This document shows, piece after piece, positions 12,115 to 23,640 of a stretch of DNA of 64,000 bases. Below the pieces are notes generated by a model, which was not told the DNA's origin, searched no databases, and saw only the letters and a program-made list of their open reading frames with translations. The DNA lies in contig JAMKCH010005321.1 in assembly GCA_023653785.1 (NCBI GenBank), forward strand, positions 1 through 64,000, written 5' to 3'. Within the stretch, counting starts at the first letter, position 1, and each line of letters opens with the position of its first letter. Source of the stretch: Ophioderma brevispina. Its lineage: Eukaryota; Echinodermata; Ophiuroidea; Amphilepidida; Ophiodermatidae. The position numbers were made by a program, and so were the translations under genes.

Positions 12115-12210
12115 AGTAATTAGCTAATCAAAATGGCGTAACTACACACGATTTCCCGTGCCGTGCAACAAAATCGTATCTACCAGTTACGACTTTGTTG
12201 CACTCAACAG
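12115..12210. repeat. Hairpin repeat unit, copy 1
   Basis: GTGCAACAAAATCGTA (12163-12178) pairs with TACGACTTTGTTGCAC (12188-12203) with one mismatch. It is preceded by AAAATGGCGTAACTACA...TTCCCGTG, which recurs before the second unit at 12.55 kb. Confidence 0.75.
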
Positions 12211-12504
12211 AAATTCTACATCTATTAGACCTATTTAGCCTAATAACTCTGCAATAAATTGAGCCTTATACTTGAAATATATGTTAAATTTATGCGTATT
12301 CATTTACTTTGGTAAATTAATTAAGTACTGAGCGTAATATTGAGTGGGAAAAGGTCGTAAATACATATTTTGATATGTTTTTAAGTTTTTTTGTGCCAAA
12401 ATTAGCATAAATTAGCATAATTTTGGTAAAAAATGAAATTGCTCTTTTCACAAAAAAAGTTTGGGAGATTTTTTTACTTAAACACCTTTTTAAAAAACCA
12501 TCGC

Positions 12505-12615
12505 TTTACAAGAAATAAAATGACGTATCTACATACTAGTATTCCCGTGTTGTGCAACAAAGTCGTAACTCACAAAGTCGTATGTACCAGTTACGACTTT
12601 GTTGCACTCAACAAA
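12505..12615. repeat. Hairpin repeat unit, copy 2 (19-bp perfect arms)
   Basis: GTGCAACAAAGTCGTAACT (12552-12570) is the exact reverse complement of 12589-12607, with an 18-base loop that itself repeats CAAAGTCGTA. A single arm-like piece (GTGCAACAAAGTCGTATC) also lies at about 11950. So the word occurs at least five times in 0.7 kb. Confidence 0.8.
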
Positions 12616-12671
12616 ATTCAATTTTGAGTGTAATAAGAGTGAGTAAAAAGTAAAAAGTGGGTCAAAAGTAA

Positions 12672-13311
12672 AAGGAAGATATTCCCTTTACTTCAACTAT
12701 TACTGAAGAATATGCAGATCCGTGTAAAGCAGGTAGGTCATGTTATTTTCAGTTTGATCCTTTAAATTTCTACTAATACTTCGCCTAGAACCGTATCATA
12801 AAACATCAATTCCGTTAGCATGGTGGTTAGCCCATCGGTTTGGGTCTTGGTCTGGTGTAAGGGCCACAGAAATTTCGAATCCGATCGAGGTGCTTCTTTT
12901 AGGTCATTTCTGAGTCTGAGTAAATATTATATTTTTTGGCCCCCAAATAACGTAGAAGGTAGAAAGATTTTTTTCCCGCAATACTTCTAATCATTGATAA
13001 CGCGTGATAAATCACATAAATGAGTGTGTTTACATATCACTGCAAAAACGCTGTTTAAAAAAAGTTGTTAACAACTTTAAACAACAACGCTGTTCATGTT
13101 CCAGTAGTTTAACTGAGTTGTTTTATATATTTAAACGACCCTGTTCAAATGCTTAAACAGACTTGTTTTAGACATGTAAATAACTTAGTTAACTCAAGTT
13201 AACTTGAACAACAATGGTTGTTTAAAGCTTTAAACAACGTTTTTAAACAGCGTTTTTGCAATGTACTTCTGTGCAAAAAATATCCCCCACTCTTGTAAGA
13301 AAAGTTTTTGT
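12672..13311 (+). repeat. Dispersed repeat family B, copy 1, tRNA-like core
   Basis: Colinear with 20878-21513 over about 640 bp. From left to right it holds GGAAGATATTCC, a tRNA-like stretch (TTAGCATGGTGGTTAGC as A-box-like; TTTCGAATCCGATCG as B-box-like, 12817-12893), a tail, and an inserted MITE (13041-13260). The tRNA-like head suggests a SINE-type origin for the outer unit. Confidence 0.6.
13041..13260. mobile_element. 220-bp MITE nested in repeat B (copy 1)
   Basis: The ends are TGCAAAAACGCTGTTTAAA and its exact 19-bp reverse complement. The arms continue with AAAGTTGTT against AACAACGTTTTT. Internal TTTAAACAAC-type words recur in both orientations. No coding capacity. The same element lies at the same place in the second copy of repeat B, so it was part of the unit before the two copies separated. 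Confidence 0.85.
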
Positions 13312-13503
13312 TGTAACTCACATGACGAGATTATTAGCACATAGGCTGGGTATTGGACGATGACATAGTGATGTATATACATAGGCCTAATTAAATGGGA
13401 ATACTTCCATTTATCAAGTACATGTAATATTAAATTACTGATTTGTTGAACTTATTTTGCAAATCTCAAGGGAATAATTTGTTTGATTTCGCTTTTTGGG
13501 CGA

Positions 13504-13523
13504 GGGTAGCCTACGGGCTACCC
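13504..13523. repeat. Small perfect hairpin
   Basis: GGGTAGCC-TACG-GGCTACCC, eight-base arms with a four-base loop. Confidence 0.8.
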
Positions 13524-13524
13524 G

Positions 13525-14160
13525 CTCTATTCGCTTGGGTTTTGACCTACTTTTCAAATAGCAGTGTTGCAGAAAATATTCGTGCCGTTAATATCCTCTA
13601 AAATCTACATGTATGATAGTTTATGAAATGTTGTGCAATTTTACGTCATATGGATATGTACTCAATAAGATAGGCCCAGTGAAAACATGAACGTACATTT
13701 ACAAAAAGATATTAATGTTCAAAAGAGTAGAAATACAAAGCGATCACACTTCTACACATGCTTACCGTCGTGAGCGGTTTTCACTAAAAACACGACGAGG
13801 TAACACTAAAATAAAAACAGGAATATAGAGGGCGTAACAGGCAACGGGGAGTGCGGCCAAGAAATCCCAAATTTAGACATCGCCATTGGCTTAACACGTA
13901 AAACGAAAACAGTCGAAAAATAATGAAATTAGTATATGTTTGTCAAGGAATATTTTATTTGTAATTTTTACGTGATTTGCTGGTTAACACCGTCTTTAAA
14001 TCGTTATGATGCAATGAATTTACGGATCCCTAAAGGAGGATGGCCCGATAATAAGGATATGAAGTTTTCCATCTTGATAGATCGGCCTTCACCCCAAAAC
14101 CCCATCGTAAATTTCGCCCATATTTCAATCCATTTGGCGTGAGAGCTAAAACGTGATTTT
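13525..14160. other. Non-coding stretch
   Basis: I see no gene or repeat here apart from the short open frame at 13936-14142, which has no family resemblance. Confidence 0.5.
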
Positions 14161-14224
14161 TGTAAGCCCCATAGATAACTGTGTAGCAATTAATATTGGG
14201 GTCGACCCAAATGGGGGCACAAAA

Positions 14225-14450
14225 TGAACATCGTCAAGGTTTTATTGCAAAAAGGTGCAAAAGAAAACCGCAAAACCTTGTTTTGAACTTGCCACCATAT
14301 CGTAATTGTTCCCTACAGAAACCATGCTTGACTTTCCTGTCGTGCACAACAGACACTACTAAATCATCATCTTATGATTATAATAAAGACGGGTGTTTCG
14401 GCTTGATTCACTTCAGGTGCCATCTAATACATTGGTAGCATTTCAAATAT
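14225..14450 (+). repeat. Dispersed repeat family C, copy 1
   Basis: AAAGAAAACCGCAAAACCTTG, CCTGTCGTGCAC, and TTCACTTCAGGTG...ATACATTGGTA recur in the same order at 51345-51560. The open frame over it (14196-14438) is therefore not evidence for a gene. Confidence 0.65.
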
Positions 14451-15894
14451 GTTAAAAAAAAAAAAACGTGTTCGAGAAAATTGGGGGGTACCTCTTTCTG
14501 AACTCTCATGTCTCTTTAAGATGTTTTTCATTTTGATGTTATGAGTAAAAACGTTTCAAATCTTTCACTATCCAAACGGTTGGGACGATTAATTGCTTTT
14601 ATGTAAGGGAGGCTTAGATGAAACATGAATGGTCCGGATTTTGACCTGGCTCAAGCCCCCTTTAAATGCGGTCTTAAATTTTTTGCTGCATCGTAGTGCT
14701 GTTGACTGATCAGACTGTACTAACTCATCTACTATTATTTTAGACATGTTGAAAAGTGCATTCTTATTACAAATGACAGTGAGGCAGTTAGCCGGCTGCA
14801 GGAGTTTTATGGTTGCAAAATGATCTGCAGTCAAGTATACTTCTATTTGGTCACGCCGCTTTCTTGTTTACTTTGGGTTTCTTGCCAAATTGAAAGCCAA
14901 CCTTTGTCCTGTGTGTGGTGACCTTTGACCTCAACTTTGTTTCTTTGCTCAGGTTAGCGGTCCGTTGGCATTATACGCATTTTTAATCAGATTGACTCCT
15001 GAGATGCTTTATGATATTTTGGGGTCACCCCGAAACCCTGATAATAAACCTCAATGGTGTTTTTTTCTACCTGTAGCCAAAACATCAGCTCATAGCGCAA
15101 AGTGCGTCAAAACCATAGGTCGGACAGACAGATCTCTTTTTAGTATGAACAGTGCATTTCCCCGTGTGTGACCTTTACCTAGAGCGTGTGAAAATCTTTT
15201 GATCTCATTTTTGTAGTATATAGATAATTGCCAATTGCACACTTCTTATAAAATGTGATATTTAACGATTCCACCTCCGGTGGATGACAGGTAGATGGTC
15301 ATGAAGTAACGAATGTTCCTAAGTTTGATATGAATTGAAATAGTGCAATGGCGTGGATGAAAATTTTTTGAAAACATTTTTGAAAAATTAAGTCTTTGGT
15401 TGTGCAGAAGAAAATTAGAAGAAAATAAATAAGTCATTGGGTGACAATGTTGCTGACGTGTGAGCTTTACATTTTGGGAAGGGCTTTATACTATTTAAAA
15501 CAAAATGTTATTGATAACATTGGTACGTTGTGTTGATCCTGTAAAATACTTTATACACGTCGTCGGCATGCAAATCTCCGGAATCAAATGCTTCTTCCAT
15601 TTCTGCTGGTGAGTCTGCCGTGGTCAATCTTGTGGGGGTTAAGTATAGCGTTGATTGTTTTCTTATGTTCTATAGGAATGTTGATTGGGTCACATTTTTC
15701 CCTTTAAAAATCGTCAATTTTAAGAGGATATGAAGCCCCTATCACTCTGTGTTAAACGTATGCCCTCGGCTAAGTAATGTGCCCAATTCACATAGTCAAC
15801 TTGCAAAAACTCCCACAAAATGTCCATCTTATTTATCCCTTCCCATACCATTTTTTCAATGGATATTTCCCCTTGCTCGCCCTTCTCCTTTTTA
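14451..15894. other. Non-coding stretch
   Basis: I find no family resemblance in any frame and no clear tandem or inverted repeat. Confidence 0.5.
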
Positions 15895-16355
15895 AAAGGA
15901 CTTTTTTATTTAAAGTCCAATGGGACCGGTGTCAGCTTTTTGGCTGCAAATCATCTAAAAGCGATTTTTAAGACTGAATTAAGAGTATTTTGAAGACATC
16001 GCGATAAACGGGCGCTTTTAATCCCCCAGCAGGCTCTTTTTTTTTTTTCATTTTAAGAAAATAGAAGATTCAAGCTAACTCTTGCGAAACCTGAGTGCTA
16101 TCATTTTGTTGGATTTGATATACGATCTGAAAATAGTACATAGGCCTCTATTTCGGAAGTTTTTTATGTTTATGGTTAGGTCCTTGGTGCACGTGGAGTG
16201 GCACCATATGTGAGTTTTAATTAGCATAGCATGCAGATAAATGGACACATGACCAAAAATTCTCAAATGGTCCATGTCACTGGGGGAAAGGCGTAAATAA
16301 CTTAAAACACCGAATCCGCAAGACTACCTTAATCCTAAAGATTCCTAAAGTTGCG
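15895..16355 (+). repeat. Dispersed repeat family A, copy 3
   Basis: Matches 11140-11700 in order: AATCATCTAAAAGCGATTTT, CGGGCGCTTTTAA, ATTCAAGCTA, GCAGATAAATGGACACATGA, CACCGAATCCGCAA, CTAAAGTTGCGAGG. It ends where the tandem duplication at 16.36 kb begins. Confidence 0.65.
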
Positions 16356-16359
16356 AGGC

Positions 16360-17545
16360 CTCTGCAGGACTTCTTCTGATACGGGCATCCATTCTGCAAA
16401 AAAAAACACGATAATACAACTTTCACAGGTTTTGACTTTTATTTTTCCAACACCTGCCAATTTTATTTTACAGGTACACAATGTAAAAGGGTTTACATTG
16501 ATGGTGGTTGTACTAAGTGGGGTGGTCGTCAGTGTTTTTATTGCTCTACACATTTACCAATCAGTGATAAATCACGAATACATCTATTTTTTGTGTTTCA
16601 TTGATTTTTTTTTACAAAATACTGTAATTTTTTTTGGGTATAGATGCCCGTTTAAAATTCTAAATGGTGTCTGAAACGGGCCGGTAAACACCACACCGAA
16701 GCGAAGATGATACCATCTTCCATGCGTTTCCAACTGATTGCATTTGACATAGTGAAATTTATTTTACTCCAATAAAGAATGAAAAATTAATTAAGTGGGT
16801 GCTTATACATACACTAAGATGAATATGACTTAGTGTAGCTTTAAAGTTTATTGAATCGGAAAAAAATAATGAATGAATGAATGAATGAACGAATGAATGA
16901 ACGAATGAATGAGTGAGTGAGTGAGTGAGTGAGTGAGTGAGTGAGTGAGTGAGTGAGTGAATGAGTGAGTGAATGAATGAATGGATGAATGAATGAATGC
17001 CATGAAAGAATGAATGGATGGACGGATGGATGGATGGATTCGGAAAACGGGGCCAGAACTAGTAAAAATTGGGTTACTTTTCTGATGGTGTGTTATTTTT
17101 TCCAGACACTGATGTAACATTTAAAAACATTTTTACGGCGCATCATTACACAGAGGGGAACAAATACATAAACTATGTGAAAATAGAACTCTATCATAAT
17201 TGTATAAAATGTTAGGTAACATTTTTTACTTATTTTAGAGTTTTATATTTACGCAGCTTGTGTATTCTTTACATAACATTTTTCCCCGCTGTGTGAAGGC
17301 CGAGATCCTGATTCCAAGTCAATATTCTTTTGTAGGGCACAGTGACACTCATGAGTGAAGTGAATAACTGCTATTCACAGCGGTACACGGCCAAGCCTCA
17401 AATACTCAAATCAAAAACCCTGAGCACAAGAATGTGGTTATTTATACAAGGCTTAGAGCCACCTTTGGAGGAATTGTTAGGACGAATAAACATTATTAGC
17501 ACGTTTATTTGCCACATCTTGTTAGCAGCTCATTATTGCTAATTA
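16360..17545 (+). repeat. 1.2-kb duplicated segment, unit 1
   Basis: Colinear with 17868-19025. Shared landmarks in order: ATACGGGCATCCATTCTGCAA, ACACAATGTAAAAGGGTTTAC, TCAGTGATAAATCACGAA, a tetranucleotide array, CGGGGCCAGAA, AGAACTCTATCAT, TTGTGTATTCTTTACAT, GGGCACAGTG.CACTCATGAG, and GTTAGCAGCTCATTATTGC. The microsatellite in the middle is (GAAT/GAGT)n here. Confidence 0.85.
16866..17038 (+). repeat. (GAAT)n/(GAGT)n microsatellite
   Basis: About 170 bp of GAAT and GAGT repeats with a few GGAT units. It produces the artefactual minus-strand frame rich in HSLTHS/HSF. Confidence 0.95.
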
Positions 17546-17650
17546 GCAATAATTAAAATGCATGCAATTAATTTAATGCTTTCAATTGATAATGCATGCA
17601 TTTAATTAATGCATGCAATTAATTAATTAAACATTAAAAAAATGAATTCT
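17546..17650. repeat. AT-rich palindromic stretch
   Basis: Alternating TGCATGCA and AATTAATT words, several perfectly self-complementary, lie between the two duplicated segments. Confidence 0.6.
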
Positions 17651-17867
17651 CAGAGTCAAATAATGATACATGAATTAATTCATAATCGTCATAAATATGA
17701 TCTTGTGCATATAGTTTACTAGATACGTTTAAATTAAGTGTAAATGTGAAATGTAAAAGTGAAACCGCGGGAAGTCACATCGTTTTCGACTCCTTGCGTT
17801 GCTGAGTTCAAAATTGCAATGTCCCTTTCCGGTAAAAATATGCGCGTAAAGCACGTAACGCAGCTGC

Positions 17868-19025
17868 TGGTCTTCTGCTGATACGGGCATCCATTCTGCA
17901 AACAAAATACACTAAAAATACAACTTTCCACAGTTTTGACTTTATTTTTACAACAACTTGCAATTTTGCAGGTACCAACGGGGTGTAAAGTGTTACATTG
18001 ATAAGTTTTCTAAGTTGGGGTGGGGTGGGGCGCCATGCTTAGTCTCTTATTCTGTACACATTCCCAAACTCAGTGATAAATCACGAAATACATATATTTT
18101 CTGATGTTAAACTGCAAATTTTGCAGGTACACAATGTAAAAGGGTTTACTTGTATAGTTTTCCGAATTGGGTGGTCGTCCCAGTGCTTATTATTCTCTTA
18201 TTTATTTATTCTCTACACATTCCCAAACTCAGTGATAACTCACCAAATACTATCTTTTCTGGTGTTTTCATTGATTTTTTTTTACAATATACTGGTAATT
18301 TTCACGATTTTTTGTAGAATAGATCGGTATAAAAATCTTAAATTTTGGGTGCGCTGGAAAATGATGAATGATCAATCAATCAATCAATCAATCAATGCAT
18401 GAATCAATATCAATTAATCAATCGGGGGCGGACGGTGCCCCGTTTTTCGCCCCCTTTTTTCCAGATTAAACCCCCTGGGGATCGGAATCGGGGCCAGAAA
18501 CAGAAAAATTGGCGTTCTCTCCCGATGAGTGTAGCTTTTTAGTCACGTTTTCCAGGACACTGGTTTATAAAATTGTATAAACTGTTTTTACGGTGAGTCC
18601 ACACACACATCGAAAAAAATTTAAAATTAGAACTCTATCATTAATTAGCTAAAATTTTAGGTCAACATTTCTACTTAATTATTTATTTAGAGTCTGTTTC
18701 TACACATCTTGTGTATTCTTTACATCACATGTGTGGGCAGGGCCTTAGATCCTGTTACTTCCAAGTCAATATTAAGCTTATCTTTTGTAGGGGCACAGTG
18801 CACTCATGAGTTGAAGGGATATTTACTATTCAATTCGGTTAAACGTGTCACCAATATCCTATAGATACATTCCAAAACACATGGAACCACAAAAGAATGG
18901 GGTTTGGTAATTTATCAAGGCCTTAAAGCCAGCCTTTGGAGGAAGGGGGCAATGGGGAATAACATTAATTAACATGTTATCTTGCCACACTTGTTAGCAG
19001 CTCATTATTGCCTAATTAATGCAAT
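17868..19025 (+). repeat. 1.2-kb duplicated segment, unit 2
   Basis: Second copy of 16360-17545. Its microsatellite is a different one, (ATCA)n at 18365-18425. It also carries an internal repeat: the GCAGGTAC..A.GGGTGTAAAG...TTCCCAAACTCAGTGATAA block occurs at 17965-18080 and again at 18120-18240. Confidence 0.85.
18365..18425 (+). repeat. (ATCA)n microsatellite
   Basis: Tandem ATCA units followed by degenerate copies. It lies at the position occupied by GAAT/GAGT repeats in the neighbouring unit. Confidence 0.9.
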
Positions 19026-19500
19026 ACGGACACTCCTTTTGTGCTAATGATATGCCTAAATTGTGTGAATGACGTGACAAAAGACTTCACAGTAAGTACA
19101 TACGGATGTATTAATCCGAGTAAGATCATAATGATGGATTCAAGGGAAGGGTACATGGGATTCGAAAGGGGAAAGAGAGAAAGGAATAGAGATAACTGAA
19201 ATGAGGGGGAAAGCATTGTTTATTATTATGATTATTATTAATATATATAGTGATATATATTATATGCTGCTAGTATATATTATAATTATAATATTATATA
19301 TTATATAGATTCGTGAGAGAGAAGAAAGAAAGGTCAAACAGAGTATAGAACGTAGCAAACTTGAAACCATTTTTAAAACTTCGGTCAATTGACCTTCATC
19401 AGAGATGTACATTACAAAGACAATACAAGGGAATTAAACTTAAAATTAGTGCTTATAAACAATATATCACCTTTACTTATCTGATATACACTCATGCTTA
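19026..19500. other. Non-coding, with AT dinucleotide tract
   Basis: Contains an AT-rich tract of ATTATT and TATATA words at about 19215-19305. I see nothing else. Confidence 0.6.
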
Positions 19501-19640
19501 CGCATGATGATTAAAAAAAAACAAAAAAGAAGAAAGAAAAAGAAAAAAAGAAAGAAAAATAAAATACAAGTAAATAATGTGAAAAGCAAAAACAAAAAAA
19601 AAAACAAAAAAAAAAAAAATACACAACAAAACCCGATAAA
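19500..19640 (+). repeat. A-rich low-complexity tract
   Basis: Mostly A with scattered G or C. The lysine-rich plus frame and phenylalanine-rich minus frame are artefacts of composition. Confidence 0.9.
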
Positions 19641-19811
19641 TAAAAACCAAAAAAAACCACAGACACTCCTACTTCCATTCGCCCATTATTCTGCAATTTC
19701 ACAATTTCTCCCTTGACATCTAAAATGTTAAAAAAAATTTTTAGAACAAATTTGTTTTAAATGTTACAAAACTTGGGGCCAACATAGGCCTACCAATCGG
19801 GTAAAAAAAAC

Positions 19812-20048
19812 CGTGCCTGAAGAGGAGAGAGGAGAGAATAGAGGAGATAGAGATGAGAGAGAGAAGAGAGAAGGAAAGAGAGATGAAGACAGAAGAGAAG
19901 AGAAGAGGTAGAGATGAGAGAGAGGAAGAGCGAGAGATAGAGAGAGGGAGAGACGAGATAGAGAGAGAGAGAGAAAGAGAGAGAGAGGGAGAGAGAGTAG
20001 AGAGAGAGGAGAGAGAGAGAGAGAGAGATAGAGATGAGAGAGGAGATA
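19812..20048 (+). repeat. (GA)n-rich purine tract, about 0.23 kb
   Basis: Almost only purines on the plus strand, built from GAGA, GAGAGG and GATA words. A homopurine mirror-type tract of this length can form triplex DNA, which is an inference. The Arg/Glu-rich frame across it is not a gene. Confidence 0.95.
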
Positions 20049-20877
20049 TTATATTATATTATATTAAATGAATTGAAATGTGTATTATTTCGTGACCTAG
20101 TAAATGTATTACTATTAGTTCACACGATCACCGGTAGAACTGTTCATCAATGTGTCTCTCCCACGCAAATTTCGCCTAAAAAGTTGACCCGACTGACTCC
20201 CGCATCCGCGACCTCTCCTGGCCCTGCAAGTAGCAGTAAAAACCGCACACGCGTGCCACCTTTTAATTTCCATCTGTTCGTGTGGCGCTGTGTATTTGAT
20301 AGGCGCTCCCGACCTCCATCACCTTCTATTTTCTGCTTTGGCAAGTCGATTTCCCCTCGATTTTTTTGAGTTGTCAGCGCATCTATACTAGCCGCTGCTA
20401 GCAATCTGTTATGACATCAATCGTAACTCAGTCCCTGCTTGGGGCCGTTCTTTGTCATAACTTTTGTTCACAACTAAACAGGTTCACCTGGAACCCAGGC
20501 TAGGCGAGCAAGCAACAGGCTTTGCTGAAAAAAAAAATTCAGGAAAAGCGCTTCTGAGTGTTTATTGCTTGCCAAACGTAGTAGTAGTACTAGTAGTAGT
20601 TAATTGCCTTGCCAATGACTGTGGCACAGTCGGATTTTTATAACTTGTCAACCAAAATATTGCATGTCGCTGCTGTACATCCAGCAATACCATTGTAATC
20701 TTCTGATTCGATCATACTGGTATTTTGGTATATAATCACACATCACGCACCGTGAAATCTATCTTAGCTATGGATTTACGACGACTGTCAAACCGCTGGC
20801 AATTCTTGTATCTTTGACCCTGTTGTTTGACTGTGGATCCATTCAATGCACTTTTTAATGACAGACGACGGGACGGG
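20049..20877. other. Non-coding, locally GC-richer block
   Basis: 20140-20400 is visibly richer in G, C and CpG than its surroundings and is open on both strands (plus 20034-20369, minus 20147-20404). Neither protein resembles a family. It could be a first exon, a promoter-proximal CpG-rich block, or chance. Confidence 0.4.
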
Positions 20878-21513
20878 AGGAAGATAATTCCATTTACTCA
20901 ACTATACTGAAGAATATGCCAGATCCGGGGAAAGCAGGTGGTCATGGTTATTTTCAGTGGATACTTTAAATTGTTTCTAATACTGCGCCCAAGAACCGTT
21001 ATCATAAAAGCACATCCCAGTTAGCGTGGGGTTAGCCCATCGGTTTTTGGGTCTTGGTTGGTGTTACAGGGCCACGGAAATTTTAATGCGATCGAGGTGC
21101 TTCTTTGAGATCATTTCTGAGTAAATATTATATTTTTGGCCCAAATAAACGTAGATGTGAGGATTTTCCGCAATACTTCTTAGTAGTCGATTTAGCGCGT
21201 GATAATCACATAAATGTGGTGTTATACATGTATATTACTGCAAAAAAAACGGCTGTTTAACAACTTTAAAACACACCATGTTGTCATGGTTGTTCAAGTT
21301 ACACTGATAAACATGATAAACAGCCCGTAGTATTTAAGTGAGTTGTGTATATATTTATAAACGAGTCTGTTAAAGTTAAAAAGACGTAGATTGTAAATAA
21401 TCGGTTAACTCAAGTTGTTTGAACTTTAAACAACGTTTTCGTTTTTAAAAGCCCGTTTTTGCCAATGTACTCCTGTGCAAACAATTCCCCCCACTCTTGT
21501 TGTAAGAAAAGTT
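20878..21513 (+). repeat. Dispersed repeat family B, copy 2
   Basis: Second copy of 12672-13311, with the same order of blocks and the same nested MITE. The B-box-like word is lost here (TTTTAATGCGATCG), so this copy is more decayed. Confidence 0.7.
21239..21464. mobile_element. MITE nested in repeat B (copy 2)
   Basis: The ends TGCAAAAAAAACGGCTGTTTAA and AAAAGCCCGTTTTTGCCA are the diverged inverted ends of the element at 13041-13260. The flanking bases (ATATTAC before, ATGTACT after) also match the other copy. Confidence 0.75.
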
Positions 21514-21589
21514 TTTCATTTTGAAATTATTACTCTTTGCTTCAGTGAATGAATCAAAAACACTAGTCAGGCTCTGGAAGTTCGTGGTT

Positions 21590-23640
21590 AAATGGATTAG
21601 CAGCGGTTTGCGAGAGAATCAAAAAGTGTGGAAAAGCATTTTTAAGTTTATAAATCTAAGATAACTAAGTACACGGCAATATAACTACAGTTTTATGTGG
21701 GAACAAAAACGCCAAAGTAGTGACAAAAAATGAAGTATTTGATGTGAAATTGTCATAACCGTTCTCCGCAAATAGACGTGCAGCGATGACGACTCAAAAT
21801 CTTACACCAAACAGCTGATTGTAGTTTACAACTAGCTACGGAATAAACAAATGACAATAATAATATTTGTGTTGAGGTCAAACTGTACAGTCCTAGTGGA
21901 ACAATATACGCTACAAATCTGGGATTTCAACGTAAACGGAAAGGCTTTTTTGATTACAAGTCGGAATTGATATGAAAGTCATAGAAATTACAGAATCGGA
22001 TATATAAAAGTACTGTCTCGTCTTTAATACCGGACCTTTGAAGCCAACCACTTACGTTGTTAGCACATATATACCAGTAACAAAAATATCAAATACGAAT
22101 GATTTTTTTCGATGTTTTGATATCAGCAAATCGATTGCTTATCCGAAAAAAAGGAAGTGGACCGAAAGCGTTGGTTGATTTTCCCTTCTCTTCAGTATAA
22201 ATGTTGTATACAAATCAAAATGCATGGGTTTGGGTCAATGTCATCCAATCAAGATAAAATCTTTATTGGCCAAATCGGGTCAGAACGGGTATAATGAATT
22301 AGGGTGATTCACTAAAATAAAATTTAAACTTCAAAAAATAAAAAATTTCCCCATTTTGTTCATTTTTGGTTAGGAATAAATCATTTATTGCAATATGAAA
22401 AAATTAAAAAAAGTAGTTTATAGCACCAGGTGCTACGGACAGTGAAGTTTTACACTTAAGTCAATGAAATATAAATGGGTCATTTCTTTTTAACACAAAA
22501 AAGTCATGTTCATTTTCCTCGATTGTGCCGAAAATTATATCATTGTGTGATTAATGCTAAAGACATAGCGAAAATGTGAATGCGTTTTCCAGAAAATTGC
22601 CATTTTTTGTTTGGAAAGTTACATTTGGGGCAAGGGCAATTTGCTAGAACAGCCAAACAATATTATGGTACTCATGGACCACCCCTGATATAAAGTCTTG
22701 ATGGAGGTTGAAGATAGTTCTATTACATACATATTTCAAAAGCTGGTATCCTTCATTGTATAACAAAACAACTGTCTCAGCAGGGGATGAACAATACAAA
22801 TATTCCCATCCATAAGTAATCACCGACCCAGGGTGGGAAAGATTGTCTAATGCCCACATGGGATGATGACCATTGCACAAGCTTCAAATAGATGGATGTT
22901 AAGAAGAGCATTTCAACTTCTAATACCAATAGTCCAGTTCCATAGTTTTAAATAAAAAATAATTTGGGGTTGCCTGGTGGGATATTCCAGGGGGATATCC
23001 CAGGTATTACTTTTTTAGAGCTACACTTCCTTGGCACTTTTCAAACATTTTTATTTCACTTAAAGGATTTGCAGCGATTTGATCATCCGAAACATAGAAA
23101 AAAAAATCATCAAAATTATAGGTTTTACTTTGTACTGGCATGGATATGCGAACATAATCTGTAAGTGGTTGGCTTGAAATCCGCGTATAAAGACCAAGGC
23201 AGGGTACTTTTTATCTGAAATTCTGTAATTTCTATCGTGCGTATCAAAATACGACGTGAGATCAAAAAAGCCTGTCCCGCTGTATATCACAGATTTTCAG
23301 CGTTGTATGTGCTCCATTAATCAATACAGTTTGACCTCAACAACAACATTATTGATCTTGGGTTATTCTGTTACTGGTGGTTGTAAACCGCAATCAGCTG
23401 TTTAGTGCAGGTTTTGAGATGCCGTCGCTGTTTGTCTATTTGCGGAAGACGGTATGACAAAGATCCTCAAACACTTTATTTTTTTTTTTTACTATTTGGT
23501 GGTTTGTTTTCAACATTAAGCAGTTATATGGAATTGTACACCACTTATCCCTGATTTATAAGTTAAAAAATAATATAGCTCTCCGTTCAACTCACTATCA
23601 AATCAAATTACTCATAAAGCGGTGCACTACAACAAGCTTC
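21590..23640. repeat. Large inverted repeat, arms about 0.6 kb
   Basis: The left arm at 21590-22172 is matched in reverse complement by 23028-23640. Shared phrases in order from outside in: TTATAAATC.....TAA.T, CCGCAAATAGAC, AACAGCTGATTG.(A/G)GTTTACAAC, GTTGAGGTCAAACTGTA, GGCTTTTTTGAT, AGAAATTACAGAAT, AAGCCAACCACTTAC. The roughly 0.85-kb spacer shows no clear symmetry. Either two copies of one repeat lie head to head or this is the remains of a fold-back element. No protein is recognisable in the arms. Confidence 0.75.
22173..23027. other. Spacer of the large inverted repeat
   Basis: AT-rich, with no recognisable gene. Confidence 0.5.

Noticed and set aside
16848..17120. Minus-strand frame of HSLTHS/HSFIHS repeats
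   Set aside because: Translation of the GAAT/GAGT microsatellite.
19504..20071. Lys-rich and Arg/Glu-rich frames
   Set aside because: Low-complexity A-rich and GA-rich DNA.
20147..20404. 85-residue minus frame in a CpG-richer block, possible first exon
   Set aside because: No similarity and no supporting splice donor that I can trust; kept only as a GC-rich block.
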